From Rhodococcus sp. KBS0724 (GTDB lineage Bacteria; Actinomycetota; Actinomycetes; Mycobacteriales; Mycobacteriaceae): a stretch of DNA of 64,000 bases. The number at the start of each line of letters is the position of its first letter. Within the stretch, counting starts at the first letter, position 1. The position numbers and the translations under genes were made by a program. The notes beneath the pieces were generated by a model. It searched no databases. It was not told where the DNA came from and was given only the letters and a program-made list of their open reading frames with translations. Location: NCBI RefSeq assembly GCF_005938745.2, contig NZ_VCBX02000001.1, positions 1,828,501 through 1,892,500 on the forward strand, written 5' to 3'. Positions 25,409-32,640 of the stretch are shown here, piece by piece.

Positions 25409-26026
25409 TCAGGCGAGCGCCTCGAGCACGTCCTTGGACGTCACGGGATGCGAGAACATCGGGTAGTCGTAAGTGATGGCGTTCTCATGTTCCGCTACTG
25501 AGGTTCCCGCGACGCAGTCGGTGAGAGTGATGACGCGGTAACCATTTTCGTAACCGGTGCGCATGGTGGACTCGACACAGCAGTTGGTCAGAAATCCGCC
25601 GAGGATGATCGTGCGGATTCCCTTGCTGCGCAAGATGAAATCGAGGTTGGTGCTCGCGAAAGTGTCGAGACCGCGCTTGCCTTCGACGAGAATGTCGCCG
25701 TCCTGCGGGGTTAATTCGTCGACTATCGCCGCTCCCCAGGTGCCTTTGACGAACGCCTTTCCGTCCACGACTCCCTTGAGGATTCCGTATGGGTGCGAGG
25801 TGATCTCGTTGTAACCCTCGGCAAATGTGATCGGCGCATGCATGACTGTGACACCGGCCGCGCGAGCAGCCTCGACCAGCGTCGTGGTGTTTGCCAGGAG
25901 TCCGGTCGATTCCATAACGGGGGCAACGGCGTCGTGCAGGACGCCGCCCTCGGTGGTGAAGTCGTTTTGGTATTCGATGAGCACGACTGCGGTGGTTGCG
26001 GGATCCAACTCGAGCTTTTCGGTCAT
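25409..26026 (-). CDS. Isochorismatase-family cysteine hydrolase
   Basis: A 205-residue protein started at ATG 26026 (MTEKLELDPA) with an AAAGGG ribosome site. The catalytic triad is intact: D22 (IEYQNDF), K117 (VEGKRGLDTF) and C150 (TNCCVEST). Members hydrolyse amides, ureas or the vinyl ether of isochorismate; there is no isochorismate pathway here, so an amidase acting on a small amide is more likely. It is divergent from the GntR/FAD oxidase pair, with a shared palindrome in between. Confidence 0.87.
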   Translation of the reverse strand: MTEKLELDPATTAVVLIEYQNDFTTEGGVLHDAVAPVMESTGLLANTTTLVEAARAAGVTVMHAPITFAEGYNEITSHPYGILKGVVDGKAFVKGTWGAAIVDELTPQDGDILVEGKRGLDTFASTNLDFILRSKGIRTIILGGFLTNCCVESTMRTGYENGYRVITLTDCVAGTSVAEHENAITYDYPMFSHPVTSKDVLEALA

Positions 26027-26095
26027 GTCGACACCCTTTGGTTGTGTGTTTCGGGTCGTTGTGGTTCCGGTCACGAATCACTTCTATTAAACAGT

Positions 26096-26106
26096 TTGTC
26101 TGACAA
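26096..26106. promoter_or_regulatory. Candidate GntR/FadR operator
   Basis: TTGTCTGACAA is a perfect 5+1+5 palindrome 26 nt upstream of the GntR start, in the gap shared with the divergent isochorismatase-family gene. FadR-subfamily regulators favour short palindromes with GT/AC half-sites. The core also occurs twice at 24676-24697. Confidence 0.55.
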
Positions 26107-26131
26107 GCAGGCAAGAGGTAGCGTCGGCAGC

Positions 26132-26833
26132 ATGGACACAACTCCGCTCTCGCGTATCCCGCTGAGCCTTGCGGTGTCGGGCCGGCTCCGCGACGCGATT
26201 CTCGACGGTTCCTTGCCGGTCGGTGAGTCCTTGCCAACGGAACAGGAACTGGCGCAGACTTTTTCGGTGGGCCGCTCCACTGTCCGCGAAGCGCTGCGTG
26301 TACTCCAGGCGCAAGGGTTGGTGACCGGCGCCGATACCGTGTCGACGGCCCGCCCCAAGGTCACCCACGAAAACACGGCCGATTCCGCAGCCACTGCGTT
26401 GAGCACGGCTGTGCAGGTGGGCGCCGTTCCGCTTCCGGACCTGGTCGAATTGCGGGTTCTCCTCGAAGCTGCCGCCCTGCGGGGTGTCCACGAGGTTCCG
26501 GGTGCCGCGCGTGTTGCCATCGAGGAGATGCGTCGGGCCGCCGAAGACAACAACGCGTCCGCGTTCCATGACGCGGATGTCGACTTTCACGTCGCCTTGG
26601 CGGGTGCCGGTGGAAACCGGGCCTTTGCGTTGGTGATGACGGTTCTGCGCGAGAGTATTGCCGGTTATCTGATGAGCGAACTCGAGGCGATCGAGGACTC
26701 GGCGGCCACGCTCGGTGTTCTGCTCGCGGAGCACGAAGCCATCGCCGACGCGATAACGGCCGGTGAATCCGATTTTGCGGCGCAGCTTGTCGAGAAGCAT
26801 GTGCGAGGTTTCTACGAAGGACACACGAAATGA
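26132..26833 (+). CDS. GntR-family (FadR subgroup) transcriptional regulator
   Basis: A 233-residue regulator started at ATG 26132. The N-terminal winged helix (~8-75) includes GESLPTEQELAQTFSVGRSTVREALRVLQ; the C-terminal all-helical FCD domain (~90-225) has the metal-binding FHVALAGAGGN segment and a final His in EKHVRGFYE. FCD-type regulators respond to organic acids. Its stop overlaps the start of the FAD oxidase by 4 nt (ATGA), so it likely regulates this 2-hydroxy-acid oxidase and the divergent hydrolase. Confidence 0.92.
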   Translation: MDTTPLSRIPLSLAVSGRLRDAILDGSLPVGESLPTEQELAQTFSVGRSTVREALRVLQAQGLVTGADTVSTARPKVTHENTADSAATALSTAVQVGAVPLPDLVELRVLLEAAALRGVHEVPGAARVAIEEMRRAAEDNNASAFHDADVDFHVALAGAGGNRAFALVMTVLRESIAGYLMSELEAIEDSAATLGVLLAEHEAIADAITAGESDFAAQLVEKHVRGFYEGHTK

Positions 26834-28200
26834 CGACAACGGTGGACATGCTGGGCGATCGGCTGCGGGAAGTGCTGGGGGAGAAGGCGACCACGGATCC
26901 CGATCGGATGGGCGCCTATACCCGGGACCAATCGCTACTGACCACCGCTGGGGTTCCCGCGGCTCTGGTCAAAGCAACATCCGTCGACGACGTAGCCGCG
27001 ACGATGACGGTTGCCCACGAACTCTCCATCCCGGTCGTAACCCGCGGCGCGGGAACCGGTTTGGCAGGTGCCGCCAATGCGCTCGACGGTTGCATCGTGC
27101 TCAGCGTCGCGGGGATGAATCGCATTCTCGAGATCGATGCCGCGGCCCGTACGGCAACGGTGGAGCCGGGTGTGATCAACGGTGACCTCGCGGATGCCGC
27201 TCGCGCACAGGGGCTTTGGTATGTCCCGGATCCGGGTAGCCGGGCAATCTCGAGCATCGGCGGTAATCTGGCCACCAATGCCGGTGGTATCTGTTGCGCA
27301 AAATACGGGGTCACCGGTGATCATGTCGCGGCGCTCACCGCAGTGCTCGCAGACGGCCGCGTGATCCGCACCGGAGCAAAAACTCGCAAGAATGTGGCGG
27401 GGCTGGACCTGACCCATCTCCTGGTCGGTTCCGAGGGGACGCTTGGCGTCATCGTCGAAGCCACGATGCGGTTGCGGACCGCACCCACCGCTGCAACCAC
27501 GGTTGTTGCGTTCTTCGACTCGGCGGACAAAGCGATCGAGGCGGTCCTGGCCGTCGCCGCAGTTGCCGAACCGTGCCAGATGGAGTTGATGGACGCAGTG
27601 ACCATCGACGCTGTAAACCGCTTCACGAGAATGGGTCTCGACGAATCTGCGGGGGCGATGCTTCTCATTCAGTGCGACGGCAGGTCTGCCGCGCAGGAAG
27701 CGGCAGACTGCGCGGCGGCCTGCACGCGGGTCGGTGCAACCGAGGTGTTCCACACCGACGATCCCGAGGAAGGTGACGCGTTCACCGCTGCGCGGCGCAT
27801 GGCGTTGCCGGCGCTAGAGGCGATGGGAACCGTGTTGCTCGACGACGTCGCCGTACCGGTGCCTGCCTTGCCGCACATGCTCCAACGTATTCAGGAAGCT
27901 GCCGAGCGGCATTCGGTCACCATCGGAACCTTCGGTCATGCCGCAGACGGAAATCTCCATCCCACCATCGTGTTCGACGCCGCCGAAGTGGGCGCGCAGG
28001 ATCGTGCCCGTGGGGCCTTCGACGACATCGTGCACGCGGCCCTCGCGCTGGACGGCACGATCAGCGGTGAGCACGGCATCGGAGTTCTCAAGGCGCCGTA
28101 CATGTCCGACATGATCGGTCCGGTTGAACGTGAGTTGATGCTCGCGGTGAAAGCTGCGTTCGATCCGAAGAACATTCTCAACCCGGGGCGCGGAATCTGA
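26830..28200 (+). CDS. FAD-binding 2-hydroxy-acid oxidase/dehydrogenase (GlcD type)
   Basis: A 456-residue flavoenzyme with the PCMH FAD domain (TRGAGTGLAGAANAL; GGNLATNAGGICCAKYG; LLVGSEGTLG) and the oxidase C-terminal signature GEHGIGVLK. It should oxidise a 2-hydroxy acid such as glycolate or D-lactate, passing electrons to the respiratory chain or another acceptor. It is translationally coupled to the GntR/FadR regulator, whose FCD domain would bind a hydroxy-acid-type effector; that supports this substrate class. It is a paralogue of the protein at 12661-14019. Confidence 0.9.
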   Translation: MTTTVDMLGDRLREVLGEKATTDPDRMGAYTRDQSLLTTAGVPAALVKATSVDDVAATMTVAHELSIPVVTRGAGTGLAGAANALDGCIVLSVAGMNRILEIDAAARTATVEPGVINGDLADAARAQGLWYVPDPGSRAISSIGGNLATNAGGICCAKYGVTGDHVAALTAVLADGRVIRTGAKTRKNVAGLDLTHLLVGSEGTLGVIVEATMRLRTAPTAATTVVAFFDSADKAIEAVLAVAAVAEPCQMELMDAVTIDAVNRFTRMGLDESAGAMLLIQCDGRSAAQEAADCAAACTRVGATEVFHTDDPEEGDAFTAARRMALPALEAMGTVLLDDVAVPVPALPHMLQRIQEAAERHSVTIGTFGHAADGNLHPTIVFDAAEVGAQDRARGAFDDIVHAALALDGTISGEHGIGVLKAPYMSDMIGPVERELMLAVKAAFDPKNILNPGRGI

Positions 28201-28214
28201 CCTAGCGCAGCGAT

Positions 28215-28259
28215 GTGGCCCGGTACGGCAACGATGTGATCATTGCCGAACCGGGCCAC
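28215..28259. terminator. Bidirectional terminator hairpin
   Basis: GTGGCCCGGT (28215-28224) pairs perfectly with ACCGGGCCAC (28250-28259), and the inner GGCAACGAT/ATCATTGCC extends the stem with one mismatch. It separates the convergent FAD oxidase and fadD15 genes. There is no long T-run. Confidence 0.7.
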
Positions 28260-28274
28260 AGGCTTACCGAGATG

Positions 28275-30062
28275 TCAGGCGTACAGATCGGTGATCGCGC
28301 CCTTGTGTGCTTCGTGAATGATGTTGCGCTTGAGCTTGAGCGTCGGGGTCAGTTCACCGGTTTCCTGGGTGAAGTCGACCTCGAGGATCGTGTACTTCTT
28401 GATCTGCTCGGGGTTCGAGACCTTCTTGTTCGCGTCCGCGACCGCTGAGTCGATTTCGGCGATGAGATCGGCATTCTTGATCAGATCGCCGATGGGACTT
28501 CCGGCAGGCAGTCCGTTGCGCTCGACCCAACCGGGCAGGGTTTCGAGGTCGAGTGTGATCAGCGCGCCGATGAACGGTTGACCGTCACCGACCACGAGGC
28601 ACTGGCTGATCAGGGCGTGCGCGCGGAGTGAATCCTCGAGACCGGCCGGAGCGACGTTCTTTCCGCCTGCGGTGACGATGATTTCCTTCTTGCGTCCGGT
28701 GATCGAGACGTAGCCTTCGTTGTCGATCGATCCGAGGTCGCCGGTGTGGAACCAGCCGTCGATGATGGACTCTTCGGTGGCCTTGTCGTTGTGCCAGTAC
28801 CCGGCAAAGACCACCGGTCCCTGCACCAGGAGTTCTCCGTCGTCTGCGATGCGAGCGGCATGACCGTTGATCGGCTTGCCCACCGTGCCGACGCGTTGCG
28901 CGGCCGAGGTGTTGACCGTGATGGCGGCACTGGTCTCGGTGAGTCCGTAGCCCTCGTAGATCGGGATGCCGACGCCACGGAAGAAGTGACCCAGACGCGC
29001 TCCGAGCGCCGCGCCGCCGGATACTGCGCGTTCGCAGTCGCCGCCGAGAGCAGCACGCAGCTTCGAGTACACAAGTTTGTCGAAGACAGCGTGCTTGAGC
29101 TTGAGCGCGATTCCGGGGCCGTTCTTTTCGAGGGCTTCGCTGTACTCGATGGCTGTGGCCGCTGCCTTGTCGAAGATGCTGCCCTTGCCGCCGTCGACTG
29201 CCTTCTGGCGTGCCGAGTTGTAGACCTTCTCGAATACTCGCGGAACCGAGAGGATGAAGGTCGGCTTGAACACGGCAAACTGCTCGAGGAGTGTCGTGAG
29301 GTCCGATGTGTGGCCGACGGTCACCTTGGAGTCGAAGGCGCCGAAGGAGATTGCCCGCGCGAAGACGTGAGCAAGTGGCAGGAACATCAAAGTCTTCTTG
29401 CCTGGAACCATGGATTCCGGCATGGCCAAGCGGCACGCTGCGGACTCCGCGTAGAAGTTGGAGTGCGTCAACTGGACGCCCTTGGGGCGACCGGTGGTGC
29501 CGGAGGTGTAGATCAATGTCGCGGGCGATGCTGCTGTGACCTGGTGGCGACGGGTGTCGAGTTCTTCGTCGGTGATTGCGGCGCCGCGACTCGTCAGGTC
29601 TTCGAGAGCGCCCGATTCGATGACGAGGACCTCACGAAGCGCCGGGGCGGCCTCGGTGACTTCCTTGATCTTCGACGCGTGATCGGCAGTCTCGACGAGA
29701 AGCAACGACGTCGCGGAATCTTCGAGGATCCACTGCGCCTGATCCGGGGACGAGGTTTCGTAAATCGCGACGGTGCAGCCGCCGGCAGTCCAGATCGCGT
29801 AGTCCGTGACAACCCACTCGTAACGAGTTGCCGAGAGGATAGCGACGCGGTCGCCGAGCCCGACTCCGGAGGCAATCAGGCCCTTGGCTACGGCCGAGAC
29901 CTGCTTGGCGAATTCGGCTGCCGTGACGTCGACCCAGGCGCCGTTGACGAGGCGCTGGAACGGTACGAATGTGGGGTCTTCGCTGGCGTGCCGGAACACG
30001 GAATCCGCCATAGATGCGTTCTCCGGAATTGTGAATGTCTGTGGAACTGAAAACTCACGCAC
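28275..30062 (-). CDS. fadD15: Long-chain acyl-CoA synthetase FadD15
   Basis: A 595-residue AMP-forming ligase that activates long-chain fatty acids to acyl-CoA. Start is GTG 30062 with a perfect GGAGG 7 nt before it. The P-loop YTSGTTGRPKGVQLT, the A5 motif YEGYGLTETS, GWFHTGDLG and ITGRKKEIIVTAGGKNVAP are present, with the C-terminal Lys in PTLKLKR. The whole length and the opening MREFSVPQTF match mycobacterial FadD15. A Crp/GlxR-like site lies 34 nt upstream of the start. Hairpins separate it from both neighbours, so it is probably transcribed alone. Confidence 0.94.
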   Translation of the reverse strand: MREFSVPQTFTIPENASMADSVFRHASEDPTFVPFQRLVNGAWVDVTAAEFAKQVSAVAKGLIASGVGLGDRVAILSATRYEWVVTDYAIWTAGGCTVAIYETSSPDQAQWILEDSATSLLLVETADHASKIKEVTEAAPALREVLVIESGALEDLTSRGAAITDEELDTRRHQVTAASPATLIYTSGTTGRPKGVQLTHSNFYAESAACRLAMPESMVPGKKTLMFLPLAHVFARAISFGAFDSKVTVGHTSDLTTLLEQFAVFKPTFILSVPRVFEKVYNSARQKAVDGGKGSIFDKAAATAIEYSEALEKNGPGIALKLKHAVFDKLVYSKLRAALGGDCERAVSGGAALGARLGHFFRGVGIPIYEGYGLTETSAAITVNTSAAQRVGTVGKPINGHAARIADDGELLVQGPVVFAGYWHNDKATEESIIDGWFHTGDLGSIDNEGYVSITGRKKEIIVTAGGKNVAPAGLEDSLRAHALISQCLVVGDGQPFIGALITLDLETLPGWVERNGLPAGSPIGDLIKNADLIAEIDSAVADANKKVSNPEQIKKYTILEVDFTQETGELTPTLKLKRNIIHEAHKGAITDLYA

Positions 30063-30095
30063 TTTGACCCCTCCAGTGACAACCGATAACTACGA

Positions 30096-30111
30096 TGTGC
30101 ATTGCATCACA
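30096..30111. promoter_or_regulatory. Crp/GlxR-like site upstream of fadD15
   Basis: TGTGCATTGCATCACA matches the Crp/GlxR consensus TGTGA-N6-TCACA at 9 of 10 fixed bases (C instead of A at position 5). Its position 34 nt before the start codon suggests it acts within the promoter. Confidence 0.5.
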
Positions 30112-30140
30112 TTAGTCGTTATTTTGCACTGTCGTTACTA

Positions 30141-30187
30141 TTCGGTAGATCCAATTGAGTCCCGACCTGGGAATTGGTGTTACCGAA
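30141..30187. terminator. Hairpin after the hypothetical gene
   Basis: TTCGGTA (30141-30147) pairs with TACCGAA (30181-30187), and the inner CCAATT (30151-30156) pairs with AATTGG (30172-30177). It lies directly after the stop of the leftward hypothetical gene and before the fadD15 promoter, so a terminator is likely. Confidence 0.6.
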
Positions 30188-30200
30188 CGTAGCGGGTTAC

Positions 30201-30899
30201 TTATGCTGCGCTCTGCAAAGACCGCCCGTGGATCGACAGCCAGCGCCTGATTGCGTAGTCCAGTCTGTCTGAATCCACGCCGAGTTGCTCGGCGGTTGCT
30301 GCCAGGATCTCGGCCGCGTCCGTCGGGGGCTGCGTCGTGCCGAGTGTCGTGCTGATGAACGTGTCGGCGGCGGTGCCCAGATCGGTATGGGGGATACCCG
30401 CCAGCATCAGCAGATGCGCCCACGTGACTTCGGCGTCGTCGCCGCACGCTTCTGTCCAGGCTTCCCGGACGGCGTCGAGCGCATGATCGGAATCGGCCGC
30501 GGCGAGCAGATCTTCGACGGAGTTGATGTGTAGGCGATGCAGGCGTTCGGCGACCTGCTGGATGTGCTGCGCCTCGATCGGAACGCCGGTTGCGGTGTAG
30601 CGGCGCTTGTACGAGCCGATCTTGCCTGCCCATTGGTCGGAACTGCCTGCTTCCTCGAAGGTGCGGAGGAGTTCACGTGCGCCGTCGGTCACGGGCGAGG
30701 TTTCCCGTGCTTGGCGGTAGGCGAGGTATCTGTCGACGACGGCAACTTCACTGTGCCCACAACTGGACTGCACGGATTCGATGATGCACAGGGCCAGGCT
30801 CGCGCGATAGGCGTCCGAAGCCACCCAGGCGGAAGGGTCACCCAGTCGGTCGCGGCAAGCTGCTGCGACTACGTCGACGGTATCGGTCGAGATGCTCAC
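30201..30899 (-). CDS. Conserved actinobacterial protein of unknown function
   Basis: A 232-residue protein starting at GTG 30899 with GGAGG 6 nt upstream. The early segment SLALCIIESVQSSCGHSEVAVVDRY and the middle block WAGKIGSYKRRYTATG define a family frequent in actinobacteria, sometimes mislabelled heme peroxidase. The second half (VERLHRLHINSVEDLL type helices, then TWAHLLMLAGIPHTDLGTAADTF) loosely resembles the helix-hairpin-helix region of DNA glycosylases, but the catalytic pieces are not visible. I do not assign a function. Confidence 0.72.
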   Translation of the reverse strand: MSISTDTVDVVAAACRDRLGDPSAWVASDAYRASLALCIIESVQSSCGHSEVAVVDRYLAYRQARETSPVTDGARELLRTFEEAGSSDQWAGKIGSYKRRYTATGVPIEAQHIQQVAERLHRLHINSVEDLLAAADSDHALDAVREAWTEACGDDAEVTWAHLLMLAGIPHTDLGTAADTFISTTLGTTQPPTDAAEILAATAEQLGVDSDRLDYAIRRWLSIHGRSLQSAA

Positions 30900-30908
30900 G
30901 ATGTCCTC

Positions 30909-30999
30909 CAGAAAAACTTCAGCACTTGTGTCGTTTCTGCTCCACCCGGGCTATCGGCACCGGGGCGCAAAATGTTGCACACATCACAAAGTTTTTCTG
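30909..30999. repeat. Widely spaced inverted repeat
   Basis: CAGAAAAACTT (30909-30919) and AAGTTTTTCTG (30989-30999) are perfect 11-base inverted repeats, 69 nt apart, filling most of the gap between the phosphoribosyltransferase and the hypothetical gene. The arms are AT-rich against a GC-rich background. The hypothetical gene's SD lies just outside the left arm. It could form a long stem in RNA or be a paired protein-binding site. Confidence 0.5.
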
Positions 31000-31013
31000 A
31001 AATGTCGAAAAGC

Positions 31014-31655
31014 TCAGCTTTTGAGCAGGTCAACGACCTCGGCGTCGGTCAGTTGATGGAAGTCGTCGAAGGCGGCGCCGACCCCGCCGAGTATCGCCGG
31101 AACGAAGGGACATACGACGCGGTCGGCGGAATCGGCAAGTAGGCGGATCGATTCGGGTGACGCGACGGGGACGGCAACGACCACTCCCGTTGCACCCTGC
31201 GCGCGGGCACATACCGACGCAACAGCGGCACTCGCTCCCGTCGCCATCCCGTCGTCGACGATGACGGCCGTTCGCCCGCTGAGCGGCACTGCCGGGCGCC
31301 CGGCACGGAGGAGGTGTGCGCGACGCTCGAGTTCTGCTCGCTCGGACTCTTCCACCCGGGCCAGCGCCTGTGGTGATACGCGCTCGGCGGCAATCACGTC
31401 GTGGTTGAGCACCCGGGTGTCACCTTCGCCGATGGCGCCGAGAGCCAGTTCGGGATTTCGGGGGGAACCGAGTTTGCGCACCACGAGGATGTCGAGCGGT
31501 GCATCCAGTGCCGACGCGACCTCGACCGCGACGGGGACGCCGCCGCGCGGCAGTCCGAGAACGACGGGGTCGTGGAGTCGCGCAGAGTCCAGTGACCGGG
31601 CAAACATCGCGGCAAGGGCCCGGCCTGCGGCAAATCGGTCTCGGTACTGTGCCAT
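31014..31655 (-). CDS. Phosphoribosyltransferase domain protein
   Basis: A 213-residue type I PRTase fold protein. The PRPP-binding loop is AVIVDDGMATGAS (about residues 130-142), and the N-terminal part holds DPVVLGLPRGGVPVAVEVA, characteristic of the ComF/YtfQ-like predicted phosphoribosyltransferases often linked with stress genes in mycobacteria (Rv0571c/Rv2030c type). Nucleobase specificity cannot be deduced. It is flanked by same-strand genes with 55-114 nt gaps. A small palindrome (31669-31681) lies just upstream. Confidence 0.85.
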   Translation of the reverse strand: MAQYRDRFAAGRALAAMFARSLDSARLHDPVVLGLPRGGVPVAVEVASALDAPLDILVVRKLGSPRNPELALGAIGEGDTRVLNHDVIAAERVSPQALARVEESERAELERRAHLLRAGRPAVPLSGRTAVIVDDGMATGASAAVASVCARAQGATGVVVAVPVASPESIRLLADSADRVVCPFVPAILGGVGAAFDDFHQLTDAEVVDLLKS

Positions 31656-31710
31656 AGCTGTCCTGATTGAGGTTCGACCTCGATGCTTCTGACGCTACTC
31701 GGTTCTCCCG

Positions 31711-32538
31711 TCACCGTTCGGTAACTGTGAACCGCCGCAACGAAAGTGCGGGATTCTTTTCGCGGACCTCGTCGATTCGGCTTCTACTGACCTGTGCGGT
31801 CGCCACGCCGACCTGCTCGCCGAGAGAGCACAGCACGACACCCATGGGGTCGACGATCATGCTGGCGCCGGCGCCGCCGCGCGCGCTTTGATCTGCCGCG
31901 GCGATGTACATGGTGTTCTCGATCGCACGGGCGCGGATCAGCGTCGTCCAGTGGTCTTCCTTCAAAGGGCCTGGTACCCACTGCGCCGGCAGGAGCAGTA
32001 CGTCTGCACCGGCGTCGACGATCCTTCGGGTGACTTCGGGGAATCGGAGGTCGTAGCAGGTCTGGAGGCCGAAGGTGAAGCCGTCGCACCGGAAGGTCTG
32101 GGGTTCTTCGATCTCGCCGGGTGCGATCACTGCGGATTCGAGATATCCGAACGCGTCGTAGAGATGAAGTTTGCGATAGGTGGCAACCAGTTCACCGCGC
32201 GGGTCCATTACCACCAGCGTATTGGAGATTCTGCTCACGTTGGGCAGGCGCTCGTTCATGCCGGCGACGACGAAGATCCCGAACTCCGCGGCAATGGCGG
32301 CCAGCCCGATTCCGAAGTCGCCGCCGAGGTCTTCGGCCGACTCGATCAGACGCTCGTCGCTGCGCGGCGGAGTGAACATCGAGTATTCAGGGGCGACCAG
32401 CACTTTTGCACCCTGACCTGCGGCGTCGGCCGCCAGGGTGCGCAGCGACTTCAGGTTCGCCTCCTTGTTCATGTCAGGGGCGAACTGTGCAACGGCAACG
32501 ACGGTCCGAGTGGGGCTGTTGGCGGTGTCTTCAGTCAT
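31711..32538 (-). CDS. Carbon-nitrogen hydrolase (nitrilase superfamily amidase)
   Basis: A 275-residue enzyme with an intact E-K-C triad: E51 (VAPEYSMF), K123 (TYRKLHLYD) and C161 (QTCYDLRFPE). The last motif and length match the deaminated-glutathione amidase / omega-amidase / Nit branch, and M. tuberculosis Rv0480c is of this type. It hydrolyses a small amide in the cytoplasm. The divergent gene is a DEAD-box RNA helicase; no shared function is evident. Confidence 0.9.
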   Translation of the reverse strand: MTEDTANSPTRTVVAVAQFAPDMNKEANLKSLRTLAADAAGQGAKVLVAPEYSMFTPPRSDERLIESAEDLGGDFGIGLAAIAAEFGIFVVAGMNERLPNVSRISNTLVVMDPRGELVATYRKLHLYDAFGYLESAVIAPGEIEEPQTFRCDGFTFGLQTCYDLRFPEVTRRIVDAGADVLLLPAQWVPGPLKEDHWTTLIRARAIENTMYIAAADQSARGGAGASMIVDPMGVVLCSLGEQVGVATAQVSRSRIDEVREKNPALSLRRFTVTER

Positions 32539-32640
32539 GCTTCTTACGCTAGGCGAAACGCCCGGTGAACGCGGATACGTCGGAATAGTTCAGCAGGTCG
32601 GTTCTCGTGTCTATACTCCTTCGGCTAAACTGCTGGTCAA

